A DNA stretch of 64,000 nucleotides from positions 186,001 to 250,000 of the forward strand of contig CALJAM010000011.1 in NCBI GenBank assembly GCA_938027685.1, given 5' to 3'. Shown here one piece after another: positions 44,876 through 53,846 of this stretch (the first letter of the stretch is position 1; every line of letters starts with the position of its first letter). Below the pieces are notes generated by a model, which saw nothing but the letters and a program-made list of their open reading frames with translations, did no database searches and had not been told where the DNA came from. Both the position numbers and the translations under genes were made by a program. This DNA is from an uncultured Bryobacteraceae bacterium (GTDB lineage: Bacteria; Acidobacteriota; Terriglobia; Bryobacterales; Bryobacteraceae).

Positions 44876-47800
44876 TCAGAATCGCAATCGCACGCCGAGC
44901 TGGATGTTGCGCGGGAAATTCAACTGCTGCACGGGCAGGATCCCGAACTGGGCATCGGAAGGATTGGTGGAAGGCGGATCGCCCCGCAGCGGCGTGTTCG
45001 TGGCGTTGAACGCTTCCCCGCGGAATTCCAGCTCGTAGCGCTCTCGGAACGGGAAGCGCTTGGACAGCATGACGTCGAGCTGGGGCGCAGTGTGGCTGCG
45101 GATCTGGTGGAAGCGGGCCGGCAACTGCACCAGTTCGAACGGCAGCAGTTGCCGGTAGCAGTTCCGATCCCGGTTGAACCAGTTGTTTTCGTTGCGCTGG
45201 ATGGCCAAGGGGTTCCCGCACAGGAACTCCCAGCCGGTCCACGCGGCCAGCGGCACGCCGGTCTGGTAAATGAGATTCAGGTTCGCGCGCCAGTTGCCCA
45301 GGATCGCCTCGCCCCAACGGCCCATATTGTTCAGGAACGCCCTATTCTTGCCGAAGGGCAGGTCCCAGATGCCGGCGAAAGCCAGATTGTGCGAACGGTC
45401 CTCAGCCGCGACCTGGTTGATGAAGGGCATCCATTCGAAAGTGAAGTCCTGCCGAAGGGCATTCTCCATCATCTTGGACCAGGTGTAAGCCAACACCCAG
45501 GTCATGGCGCCGGCGCGCGAAGTGGCGGCCATCATGCGCTTCTCGTAACGGACCTGAAGGCCGTGATACCAAGCTCGGCCCCAGGGATTGGTCGGCATCG
45601 AAACCCCGGTGTGCTGCGGAATGCGGCGCAACAGGTTACGCCGGCTGGTGACCGTCGAGGCGCCGAGGGTCGTGTTGGTCGGCGCGATCCCCCACCAGGG
45701 ATTAGGCAGGGTTTGCTGGAAGTACATCGGGTCTTTCAGCGCGATGTCCCAATGTTCCTTGGCAGCATCGGAGAGCTGGATGGTGCGGCCCTCCTTGTTC
45801 GTGAGGCTCCCAACGTAGGAGGCCTCGAGCACCATGTTCCAGGGCAGCTCCCGCTCCAGGGTGTAGGACCACTGGAAGGTGCGCGGGATAGGTCGCTGAC
45901 GTCCGGGGAAGCTGACGCTGGTGCCGATGTTCGTCAACAGGCCACCTTTGGGCCCCAGCGGGGGGATCAGACCGTCGGGAAACGGATTTTCCAACGAGTA
46001 GGGCCCCGTCAACGCCGCCCGGTGAGTGCGGCCGCCATCGACAGACGCGATGTAATCGGTCGCCTGGCTGAAGCCGGTTGTGATGACTGTCTCGCCGGCG
46101 CGGCGGTGGAAAATCCCGAAGCCGCCGCGCATGACGGTCTTCGAGATGAAGTTATAAGCGAAGCCGAAGCGCGGCTGCACGTTGCTGTAATCGAAGTCGA
46201 AGATGCGGCGCGGTTGGTCGCCGACGCCCGCGTAGAGCAGGCCGCCGCGGATGGCGTCGGGCGGCGCTGGGTAATTGGGCGTGGTGGCGTAGAATCGCCG
46301 CCAGTTGGCCAGCGCCTGGTCGCTGACCGGATTCACGGTATTGAAGGCAAAGCCGCTGACCAGGCGGTTGTGAATCTCATAGAACGGGAACTGAATGTCG
46401 TAGCGCAGGCCGAGATTGAGGGTCAGGCGGCTGAAGACCTTCCAGTCATCCTGGAAGAACCAGGCCACGTAAGGCTCGCGTCGCAGGGTGCTGTCGTTGT
46501 AAGGCATGCTCGCGCTGCCCAAGTACCCCAACAGCAGATCGGCTACGCTCGAGCCGTCCAGCGGCGTGGGGCGTCGCCGTCCGTAGTGCTCCTGACTCCA
46601 TGTGGTGCCGAAACTCCAGGATCCGCCCACGTTGCCCGAGGCCCGGGTGTGATGAATGAGCTGGGCCCACTCGAAGCCGTACTTCATGCTGTGCCGCCCG
46701 GTAGTCTGGGCTACGTTGGCCTGAAAGTTGACCTGCTGGCGCGAGCTCTCGTTCATGAACTGGCTGCCCATGATCGTGGTGTAACCGCTGAGAGCGACCT
46801 GAGGCGGCAGCTTGGCCGGGTAAGTGGGCACCAAGGGAATGTTCTTGATGCCGAGCTTATCCCAGGTGAACTTTGGGTCCGAAACGTTGGGGAAGTTCTG
46901 AATGAAGCGGTTCACGCTCGCCTGCACGTGCAAAATGCGGGTGGGCGAGAGCAGGTGGTCGAATGCAACGATGGCGTTGATGTCGCGACGCACGGTGCCG
47001 GGCATGTTGCCTTGCTCGGCAGGCGGATAGAAGCCGTTCTGGTTCCGGTACTCGCTGCCGTCCTGAAATGTGAAGACCACGTGCAGCCGATCCTGATCGC
47101 CCACCATGTGATCCCAGCGCGCGATGGGTTGTTCGTAGCGGTAACGGCCCAAGTTATCCGGGCGCAGGAAGTTCTGTTGCAGCCTTTGCGGGCTGAAGTT
47201 GGGCGGCGGGTAAAGATTCAGGATATTCCGCCCTACGGTGCTGATCCGCGTAGGCGGGATGACGTTGCCCGGGAACGGCTGCCGCTGATAAATGCCGCCC
47301 GAGATGCAGCTGGTGCCCGGCTCGCCACAAGGGCGTGAGGTGAGCGGATCGAAGATCAGGATGGGGCTGCGCTCACCCGTGGGGATGAAATTGAAGTTCC
47401 CGCCGCGAATTTCCATCGGCGGAACCGTGGTGACCGAAGGGAAGGGCACACGCTCGCGCCAGCCTTCGAAGCTGACGAAGATGAAATCCCTGTCGCGACG
47501 AATCGGGCCGCCCAGGACTCCGCCGAACTGATGTTGGTTGCGGAAGCCGCGGGGCTGACCGCCGGCGTTGTTCTGCCGCGTGTTGGCGTCCAGGATGCGG
47601 TTGCGCCAGAAGTCGAACACGGAGCCGTGCCATTCGTTGGTGCCGGAACGCAGGGTGGTGTTGACGTGGCCGCCGCCGGAGCGCCCGTACTGCGCGTCGT
47701 AGGTGTTGACCATAATCTTCATCTCCTGGATGGCCTCGACGTTGGGCGCCAGGTTGAAGGTCCCCTGGGTAGAAATCGGCGCGCCGTTCAGCAGGAACTG

Positions 47801-48376
47801 GTTGGTCCCCGTGCGCCCGCCGTTCATGGTGAAAGCGCCGTTGACGTCCCAGGCGCGGGTGCCCGAGAATCCCGTCGAGCCGAAGGTGCGCTGGGTGAAC
47901 ATCACACCGGGCGACAGGCGCAGGAGCATGTATGCCTGACGTCCGTTCAAGGGTATCTCCTGCACTTTGATGGGATCGAAGACCAGACCCCGGGATGCGG
48001 TCGCGGTCTGGATCAACTCCTGCTCGCCGACCACGGTGACCGATTCGGTCACCGCACCCAGCTCCATGGTGATGGGCAGGTTCAGCTTGTCCGCCACCTG
48101 GAGCACGATCCCTTCGCGGCGGACGGTGGCAAAGCCCTGCGCGGTCACCACGACCGTGTAACGGCCGGGGTCGAGTCCGACCAGCGTGTAAACGCCGGCC
48201 GCGTTCGTCACCGTCTCCCGAGCTACATTGGTGTCCTCTTTAACTGCGCGCACCGTGGCGTTGGGAATGGCCGCGCCAGAGGGATCGCGGACCTCGCCCA
48301 AGATCGTTGCGCGGAATTCCTGGCCCCAGGCGCCGAGGCACACCAAGATTGCCCCGATCAAGAGTTTCCTGTTCAT
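44876..48376 (-). CDS. TonB-dependent receptor, Oar-like, with carboxypeptidase-regulatory domain (3)
   Basis: 1166 residues. A signal peptide (LLIGAILVCLGAWGQ) precedes the regulatory domain (LGEVRDPSGAAIPNATVRAV, to about residue 105). The plug-like part is VQEIPLNGRQAYMLLRL, NQFLLNGAPISTQG and VNTTLRSGTNEWHGSVFDFW. The barrel ends NIQLGVRLRF. AAGGG lies shortly before the ATG, and a good promoter (TTGCCT-N18-TATAAT, 48434-48463) is placed for it. It is divergent from a sugar-phosphate isomerase-like gene, so the ligand could be a sugar or a natural product. The ligand is unknown. Confidence 0.9.
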   Translation of the reverse strand: MNRKLLIGAILVCLGAWGQEFRATILGEVRDPSGAAIPNATVRAVKEDTNVARETVTNAAGVYTLVGLDPGRYTVVVTAQGFATVRREGIVLQVADKLNLPITMELGAVTESVTVVGEQELIQTATASRGLVFDPIKVQEIPLNGRQAYMLLRLSPGVMFTQRTFGSTGFSGTRAWDVNGAFTMNGGRTGTNQFLLNGAPISTQGTFNLAPNVEAIQEMKIMVNTYDAQYGRSGGGHVNTTLRSGTNEWHGSVFDFWRNRILDANTRQNNAGGQPRGFRNQHQFGGVLGGPIRRDRDFIFVSFEGWRERVPFPSVTTVPPMEIRGGNFNFIPTGERSPILIFDPLTSRPCGEPGTSCISGGIYQRQPFPGNVIPPTRISTVGRNILNLYPPPNFSPQRLQQNFLRPDNLGRYRYEQPIARWDHMVGDQDRLHVVFTFQDGSEYRNQNGFYPPAEQGNMPGTVRRDINAIVAFDHLLSPTRILHVQASVNRFIQNFPNVSDPKFTWDKLGIKNIPLVPTYPAKLPPQVALSGYTTIMGSQFMNESSRQQVNFQANVAQTTGRHSMKYGFEWAQLIHHTRASGNVGGSWSFGTTWSQEHYGRRRPTPLDGSSVADLLLGYLGSASMPYNDSTLRREPYVAWFFQDDWKVFSRLTLNLGLRYDIQFPFYEIHNRLVSGFAFNTVNPVSDQALANWRRFYATTPNYPAPPDAIRGGLLYAGVGDQPRRIFDFDYSNVQPRFGFAYNFISKTVMRGGFGIFHRRAGETVITTGFSQATDYIASVDGGRTHRAALTGPYSLENPFPDGLIPPLGPKGGLLTNIGTSVSFPGRQRPIPRTFQWSYTLERELPWNMVLEASYVGSLTNKEGRTIQLSDAAKEHWDIALKDPMYFQQTLPNPWWGIAPTNTTLGASTVTSRRNLLRRIPQHTGVSMPTNPWGRAWYHGLQVRYEKRMMAATSRAGAMTWVLAYTWSKMMENALRQDFTFEWMPFINQVAAEDRSHNLAFAGIWDLPFGKNRAFLNNMGRWGEAILGNWRANLNLIYQTGVPLAAWTGWEFLCGNPLAIQRNENNWFNRDRNCYRQLLPFELVQLPARFHQIRSHTAPQLDVMLSKRFPFRERYELEFRGEAFNATNTPLRGDPPSTNPSDAQFGILPVQQLNFPRNIQLGVRLRF

Positions 48377-48433
48377 AACCCAACCCTTTCTGAAGAAGTT
48401 GCCGCTCGTGACGATTGCCGGGCGGCGCCTCCG

Positions 48434-48463
48434 ATTATATCAAGCCTGCCGAAGTTCAGGCAA
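48434..48463 (-). promoter_or_regulatory. Sigma-70 promoter of TonB receptor 3
   Basis: On the minus strand TTGCCT (48458-48463) and a perfect TATAAT (48434-48439) are 18 nt apart. The predicted start is near 48427, giving a leader of about 50 nt before the ATG at 48376. It is among the best consensus matches seen in the window. Confidence 0.6.
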
Positions 48464-48485
48464 CCCGTACTGCCACCCGCTCGGC

Positions 48486-48514
48486 TTGCACGGCACTCCG
48501 GAACACGGTATAAG
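48486..48514 (+). promoter_or_regulatory. Sigma-70 promoter of the sugar isomerase/epimerase gene
   Basis: TTGCAC (48486-48491) and TATAAG (48509-48514) are 17 nt apart. The predicted start near 48521 lies 40 nt before the ATG at 48562 and only 5 nt before an alternative GTG at 48526. Together with the minus-strand promoter at 48434-48463 it forms a compact divergent control region. Confidence 0.55.
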
Positions 48515-48561
48515 GAGAGAGCGCCGTGGCAGCGCCAACCGTGATGAGGAGAAAACAGACG

Positions 48562-49392
48562 ATGGCGATTGAACCGGGCCTGAATCTGGAGTTCATCCGC
48601 CGCTCGGAGAAGCCGTTCGCACTGGGCGTCGAGCTGGCGGCAAAGATGGGCTACAAGTACGTGGAGCCGCTCGTCCACACAGGGCGCGAACTGATGAGCG
48701 AGGCGGGCTACTACCACTCGGTTTCGATGGAGGAGGATCCGCATTTCATCAAGGACATTCTCGACCGCCACGGGGTGAAGGCCTCGGGGCTGAGCGCTCA
48801 CTGCCCGCTGATGCGGCCGGAAATCAGCGTGAATTATCTGCAGCGAGCCATCCAGTTCGCAGCCGCGTTGGGCGCGCCGGTCGTGAACACCGACGAGGGC
48901 ATTCGGCCCTCGTGGATTACGGACGAGGAAGCCTGGACCCTGATGCGCTACACGCTGAAGACAGTCCTGCGCGTGGCCGAGCGTTACGGCATCGCCATCG
49001 GCATCGAGCCGCACCAAGAAATCTCCAAGACCACCGACGGCCTGCTCAGGATCGCGACCCTGGTGGAGCATCCGCTGCTCCGCATCAACTACGACACGGG
49101 CAACGCTTATTTGGCCGGCGCCGATATCTACGAGGCGCTGGATCGCATCGGGCCCAGGCTCGTTCACGTGCACGCCAAGGACATCTCTTTCGAACATGCC
49201 GAGGCCGAGCGAGGCAAGGTTACCGGGACTCCCGTGGGTTGCGCGTGCGGCGATGGCGTGATCGACTGGGCGCGGGTGATCGAGATTCTGCGCAGGCACG
49301 GCTTCAACGGCGTGCTTTCGGTCGAATGCGGCACACCGGAGCAGGCGGAGCGCAGTCTCGCTCACCTGAACGCTCTATTGTCGGCCAACTGA
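48562..49392 (+). CDS. Sugar phosphate isomerase/epimerase-like TIM-barrel protein
   Basis: AP-endonuclease-2/xylose-isomerase-like TIM barrel, 276 residues; members isomerise or epimerise sugars, inosose or hydroxypyruvate with a divalent metal. The metal-site strands are visible: IAIGIEPHQEIS, LRINYDTGNAYLAG, RLVHVHAKDISFEHAE and NGVLSVECGTPEQAE. ATG 48562 is chosen because GAGGAG lies 10 nt upstream and falls inside the predicted transcript. A GTG at 48526 with AAGGAG 8 nt upstream is the main alternative, but that Shine-Dalgarno overlaps the -10. The substrate is unknown. The gene is divergent from TonB receptor 3. Confidence 0.88.
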   Translation: MAIEPGLNLEFIRRSEKPFALGVELAAKMGYKYVEPLVHTGRELMSEAGYYHSVSMEEDPHFIKDILDRHGVKASGLSAHCPLMRPEISVNYLQRAIQFAAALGAPVVNTDEGIRPSWITDEEAWTLMRYTLKTVLRVAERYGIAIGIEPHQEISKTTDGLLRIATLVEHPLLRINYDTGNAYLAGADIYEALDRIGPRLVHVHAKDISFEHAEAERGKVTGTPVGCACGDGVIDWARVIEILRRHGFNGVLSVECGTPEQAERSLAHLNALLSAN

Positions 49393-49461
49393 GGTCGCGG
49401 TCCGAAATACCGCCGGAGTAGGCGCGGCGGGCCTTGGGTATGATGGAGGCAAGGTCCCGCC

Positions 49462-52400
49462 ATGCCCAATTCTGCGGACATCCTTCCTGGAGTCAATAGC
49501 TGGCTGGAGGACGAACTCCAGCTTCACTACCGGTACGACCCTAAGGCGCTAGACCCGAGCTGGCGCGAGCGGTTTGCGCGGGAAATCCCAGCAGGAACGC
49601 ATGCGCCTGCCCAGGCGTCGGATGCCGTGCCAACGCCAAGGGGCTCCGGCCCGCTCGAAGGCGAATGGATCCCGTTGCGCGGTGCGGCCGCCCGCATCGC
49701 CGAGAACATGAACGCCAGCATCTGGGTGCCGACCGCTACATCCCAGCGCACCATCCCGGTCAAGGTGATGGAGGAGAACCGGCGGATCATCCACGAGCAC
49801 CGCACGGCCGCGGGCCGGGGCAAGGTCTCTTACACGCATCTGATCGCCTGGGCCGTGGTGCAGGCGCTCAAGGAGTTCCCGGCGCTGAATCACGCCTACG
49901 TCCAGGAGAACGGGCAGGCGTACCGTCTGGTGCGCTCGCGCGTCAACCTGGGCATTGCCGTGGACGTGCCGGGCAAGGATGGTTCCCGCTCGCTGCTGGT
50001 CCCGAATATCAAGGATGCCGGTTCGCTGAGCTTCCGGCGATTCCTGGAACTCTATGACGATCTTATCGCGCGTGCCCGCGCGGGCAAGCTCACGGTCGAG
50101 GACTTCCAGGAAACCAGCGTTTCGCTCACGAATCCGGGCACCGTGGGGACGGCTGCCTCCGTGCCACGGCTGATGCCCGGCCAGGGCGCCATCATCGCCA
50201 CCGGCGTGATTGACTACCCTGCCGAATACCGCGGCGTGGCGCCCGAGCTGCTCGCGATGCTCGGGATCGGCAAGGTGATGACCTTGACCTGCACCTATGA
50301 TCACCGCATCATTCAGGGGGCCGAGTCCGGAATGTTTCTGGCGCGGGTGCAGGCGCTGCTGGAGGGCGCCGACGGCTTTTACGACCGCATTTTCGAGGAT
50401 CTGGGCATTCCACACCGACCCGTTCGCTGGGAGCCGGACCGACAGGCTTGCCTGCCGGGCGCAGGGGATCGTTTCGCCGAGGTGGCGAAAGAAGCCGCAG
50501 TGCTTCAGCTCATCAACGCCTACCGCGTGCGCGGCCATCTGGTGGCCGACCTGGATCCTCTCGGGTCGACCGTGTCTTACCATCCCGAGCTGGACCCGGC
50601 TACCTACGGCCTGACGATCTGGGACCTGGACCGGCCCTTTATCACCGGCACGCTGGCCGAGGCCCTGGGCAACGGCGGACCGCAGCCGGTGGCCACGCTT
50701 CGCGAGATCCTAGAGACCCTGAGGCGCACCTACTGCGGAAAGATCGGCTGCGAGTACATGCACATCCAGGTCCCCGAACAGAAGCGCTGGCTTCAGCAGC
50801 GCATGGAGCCTCAGGCCAACCAGTGGCCGTTGGAGCGCGAAACCAGGCTGCGCATTCTGGATCGGCTGCTGGAAGCCGAGGGTCTGGAACACTTCCTGCA
50901 CGCGCGGTTCGTGGGACACAAGCGCTTCTCGCTCGAGGGCGCCGAAAGCACGATCCCCATGTTGGACGAGCTGTTGTTTCGCGCCTCGGCGCTGGGCGTG
51001 GAAGAGGCGGTCATCGGCATGGCGCACCGCGGACGACTCAACGTGCTGGCCAACATCGTGGGCAAGCCGGTCGAGCAGATCCTTTCCCAATTCGAGATGG
51101 AGGATCCGGAAAGCATTCAGGGGTCCGGAGACGTCAAGTATCACCTGGGGGCCAGCGGCGTGCGCGCCTATCCGAACGGCCGCGAAATCAAGGTCACCGT
51201 GGCGCCCAACCCCAGCCACCTCGAGGCGGTGGATCCGGTCGTGGAAGGGGTGGTGCGCAGCAAGCAGAACCGGCGCGGACCCTACGGGCCTGACCAAGTC
51301 CTGCCGGTGCTCATCCATGGCGATGCCGCCTTCGCCGGTCAGGGCGTCGTGGCCGAGACTCTCAATCTCTCCCAACTGGAAGGGTATTGGACGGGCGGGA
51401 CGGTTCATATCGTTATCAACAACCAGATCGGGTTCACCACGCCGCCCAAGGAAGCTCGCTCCTCGGTTTACGCGACGGATGTGGCGCGGATGGTGCAGGC
51501 GCCCATCTTTCACGTTAACGGCGACGATCCGGAAGCCTGCCTGCGCGCCGTGCAAGTGGCTTTCGAGTTCCGCCAACGCTTCCACAAGGACGTGGTCGTG
51601 GATATGTTCTGCTATCGCCGCCACGGGCACAACGAAAGCGACGACCCGAGCTACACGCAGCCGTTGATGTACCGCAAGATTCGCGAGCACCCGTCGGTGA
51701 CCACCCTGTACGCGCGCCGGCTGGTTGAAGAAGGTCTCATCAGCGAGCAGGAGGTACGGAGAAAAAAGACCGCCATCGCGGAACGTCTGGCCCAAGCCTA
51801 CCGTCTCGCGGAAGAGGGCGGCGCAAGCTTCGAAATCCAAGAAATCGGAGCGCTGCGACAGGAGCAGCCGCGCCCCCGCGGCGCCCAGACCGCAGCCGAC
51901 CGCCAGATCCTCGAGCAGGTCATCAACGCGCTGACCCGGGTCCCCGAGGGATTCCACCTGCATCCCAAGTTGGGCGGCTTCCTCAGGAGGCGTGAACAGG
52001 TATTCCGGGAAGGCGGACCCGTCGATTGGGCGCTGGCCGAGGCCCTGGCCTTCGGCAGTCTCGTTCTGGAGGGCGTTCCCGTGCGGCTTTCCGGGCAAGA
52101 CTCCGCGCGGGGCACTTTCAGCCAGCGACACGCCATACTTTACGATTACGAGGACGGCAGCGAATACTGCCCGCTGCAGCATGTCGCTCCGGAGCAGGCT
52201 CCCTTCGAGGTTTACGACAGCTTGCTGAGCGAAAACGCCGTCCTTGCCTTCGAGTACGGCTACTCGATCGCGGATCCGCATTCGCTGGTGATTTGGGAAG
52301 CGCAGTTCGGCGACTTCGCCAACGGCGCGCAGGTGGTCATCGACCAGTTCATCGCCGCCGGCGAGGACAAGTGGGGACAGCCGAGCGGTCTGGTGCTGCT

Positions 52401-53097
52401 GCTGCCCCACGGCTACGAAGGGCAGGGTCCGGAACATTCGAGCGCGCGCATCGAACGTTTCTTACAGTTGGCTGCCGCCGGGAACATCCAGGTGGCGTAC
52501 CCGAGCACCCCAGCACAGTACTTTCATCTTTTGCGCAGGCAGATGTTCGGCGCCGGCGGGCGTCCGGTCCGCAAGCCGCTGATCGTCTTCACGCCGAAGA
52601 GCCTGCTGCGGCACGCTCGCTGCGTTTCGCGGGTGGAAGAATTGACGACCGGGACCTTCCGGGAGGTGCTTGTGGACCCCGCTCCAGCCGATCCGGCAAG
52701 CGTATCCCGCCTGCTGCTTTGCAGCGGCAAGATCTATTACGAGCTCGAAGCCGAACGCGAGCGCTTGCGAGCGGAGCACGTTGCGCTCGTGCGCATCGAA
52801 CAGCTCTATCCGTTCCCTCACGCCTTGGTGCAGCAGTTGCTCGACAGCTTCCCGGCCACGGCGGAGGTCGTCTGGGTACAGGAAGAGCCGCGCAACATGG
52901 GGGCTTGGCGCTTCGTGCACGAGCAGGTGCAGCCGTTACTGGCGGCGAGCCGGCGGCTGCTCGAGTACGTGGGACGGCCCGAGAGCCCGAGTCCGGCGAC
53001 CGGATCCCACAAGCGGCACCTCATCGAGCAAGAGGAGGTCATCGAACGGGCCCTTCGCAAGAGCGGCGGTTTCAGCCGCTTGCGCCGCGCGGGTTGA
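49462..53097 (+). CDS. kgd: Multifunctional 2-oxoglutarate decarboxylase/dehydrogenase E1-E2 fusion (Kgd/OdhA type)
   Basis: Thiamine-diphosphate enzyme of the TCA cycle, related to mycobacterial Kgd and corynebacterial OdhA. Of 1211 residues, the first 55 resemble the OGDH N-terminal segment (NSWLEDELQLHYRYDP). Residues about 70-320 form an E2 succinyltransferase-like domain ending in CTYDHRIIQGAESG. The E1 part follows, with VIGMAHRGRLNVLANI, ILPVLIHGDAAFAGQG-like thiamine-binding residues (GDAAFAGQGVVAETLN, NNQIGFTT), CYRRHGHNESDDPSYTQP and QEEPRNMGAW. No lipoyl domain is present, so it must use a separate lipoylated E2. A GGAGG lies near the start. Confidence 0.94.
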   Translation: MPNSADILPGVNSWLEDELQLHYRYDPKALDPSWRERFAREIPAGTHAPAQASDAVPTPRGSGPLEGEWIPLRGAAARIAENMNASIWVPTATSQRTIPVKVMEENRRIIHEHRTAAGRGKVSYTHLIAWAVVQALKEFPALNHAYVQENGQAYRLVRSRVNLGIAVDVPGKDGSRSLLVPNIKDAGSLSFRRFLELYDDLIARARAGKLTVEDFQETSVSLTNPGTVGTAASVPRLMPGQGAIIATGVIDYPAEYRGVAPELLAMLGIGKVMTLTCTYDHRIIQGAESGMFLARVQALLEGADGFYDRIFEDLGIPHRPVRWEPDRQACLPGAGDRFAEVAKEAAVLQLINAYRVRGHLVADLDPLGSTVSYHPELDPATYGLTIWDLDRPFITGTLAEALGNGGPQPVATLREILETLRRTYCGKIGCEYMHIQVPEQKRWLQQRMEPQANQWPLERETRLRILDRLLEAEGLEHFLHARFVGHKRFSLEGAESTIPMLDELLFRASALGVEEAVIGMAHRGRLNVLANIVGKPVEQILSQFEMEDPESIQGSGDVKYHLGASGVRAYPNGREIKVTVAPNPSHLEAVDPVVEGVVRSKQNRRGPYGPDQVLPVLIHGDAAFAGQGVVAETLNLSQLEGYWTGGTVHIVINNQIGFTTPPKEARSSVYATDVARMVQAPIFHVNGDDPEACLRAVQVAFEFRQRFHKDVVVDMFCYRRHGHNESDDPSYTQPLMYRKIREHPSVTTLYARRLVEEGLISEQEVRRKKTAIAERLAQAYRLAEEGGASFEIQEIGALRQEQPRPRGAQTAADRQILEQVINALTRVPEGFHLHPKLGGFLRRREQVFREGGPVDWALAEALAFGSLVLEGVPVRLSGQDSARGTFSQRHAILYDYEDGSEYCPLQHVAPEQAPFEVYDSLLSENAVLAFEYGYSIADPHSLVIWEAQFGDFANGAQVVIDQFIAAGEDKWGQPSGLVLLLPHGYEGQGPEHSSARIERFLQLAAAGNIQVAYPSTPAQYFHLLRRQMFGAGGRPVRKPLIVFTPKSLLRHARCVSRVEELTTGTFREVLVDPAPADPASVSRLLLCSGKIYYELEAERERLRAEHVALVRIEQLYPFPHALVQQLLDSFPATAEVVWVQEEPRNMGAWRFVHEQVQPLLAASRRLLEYVGRPESPSPATGSHKRHLIEQEEVIERALRKSGGFSRLRRAG

Positions 53098-53125
53098 GCG
53101 GCGGCCGCCCGGCCGCGGTCCGCGC

Positions 53126-53131
53126 TACAAT
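53126..53131 (+). promoter_or_regulatory. Candidate -10 element (TACAAT) of the YbjN-like gene
   Basis: TACAATAGC at 53126-53134 is identical to the element before the methyltransferase gene (35655-35663). The predicted start near 53138 leaves a leader of about 87 nt containing two Shine-Dalgarno-like sequences. No -35 is visible in the GC-rich DNA upstream. Confidence 0.45.
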
Positions 53132-53224
53132 AGCTGCCGGTTTTCGTTCCGCGCTGGCGCCTGCGACGAGCCACAGCCCGCCCCGCGCCGGAGGAACGAG
53201 CCGCTCATGGCTAAGGAGGTCGTT

Positions 53225-53653
53225 ATGGGGCTGTTCGGCTCCCGGGAGTCAGCCAAGGGCATCATCACAACCATCAGCGGCGAGGAGATGGCCGAGATCG
53301 TGCGCGAAGAGGGATATGCGCCCGAGTTGGGCTTCGACTCGCAAGGGGATCCCCTGATCCGCTTTCGCGTCGAGGGTTACAACTGCCTGCTATTCTTCTA
53401 CGGTGTCGAAGATGGGCGCGCCATGAGCCTGCAATTCCGCGCGGCCTTTCGCGAACAGGTGGATATCGAGAAAGTCAACGAGTGGAATCGGCGGAAAAGG
53501 TTTCTGAAGGTCTACCTGGACGAGGACGGTGACATCAACATGGACATGGACGTGGACCTGGAAGGCGGCGTCACGCGGGCATACCTTGCCGAGCGGCTGC
53601 GGACCTGGCGCGCTGCTTTCCTGGCCTGCGTACGGTTCATGTGCGAACCGTGA
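53225..53653 (+). CDS. YbjN-domain-like protein
   Basis: 142 residues resembling the YbjN fold (a small type III secretion chaperone-like alpha/beta domain of uncertain role). It contains EEMAEIVREEGYAPELGFD, PLIRFRVEGYNCLLFFYG, SLQFRAAFREQVDIEKVNEW, FLKVYLDEDGDINMDMDVDL and a C-terminal helix. The ATG at 53225 is preferred because the perfect Shine-Dalgarno TAAGGAGGT (53212-53220) ends 4 nt before it. An in-frame ATG at 53207, 12 nt after GGAGG, would add MAKEVV. It lies downstream of the Kgd-type gene with its own promoter candidate. Confidence 0.82.
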   Translation: MGLFGSRESAKGIITTISGEEMAEIVREEGYAPELGFDSQGDPLIRFRVEGYNCLLFFYGVEDGRAMSLQFRAAFREQVDIEKVNEWNRRKRFLKVYLDEDGDINMDMDVDLEGGVTRAYLAERLRTWRAAFLACVRFMCEP

Positions 53654-53714
53654 ACGGAGGAACCGGGGAACCTAGGCGGGGCCACACCGCGGCGAGGGCG
53701 CATCCGCAAAAACA

Positions 53715-53804
53715 AGGAGCCCCCGGCGCACGTGGGGACGGGAGCGCCTATGCGGCCCCGACTCGCTGGAAATTCAGGAGCCCCCGGCGCACGTGGGGAC
53801 GGGA
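53715..53804. repeat. Two identical 29-bp direct repeats separated by 32 bp
   Basis: Copies at 53715-53743 and 53776-53804 are identical over 29 bp. Four of the next five bases also match. The 32 bp between them and both flanks are unrelated, so this is not a simple 61-bp tandem duplication. Each copy contains CCCCC...CACGTGGGG. Two readings are possible: a minimal CRISPR-like unit with type I-E dimensions, or paired terminator hairpins. On the minus strand each copy can fold GTCCCC/GGGGGC, and copy 1 is followed by a T-rich TTGTTTTTG. A third copy was looked for one period away on each side and not found. Confidence 0.7.
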
Positions 53805-53846
53805 CCGCCGGGGGCCGGAGGGATTGCGGAGGGCAGGTGTGGGAAA

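Noticed and set aside
44747-47338. 863-codon open frame on the plus strand
   Set aside because: It is the opposite-strand shadow of TonB receptor 3, whose frame has a signal peptide, domain motifs and a promoter.
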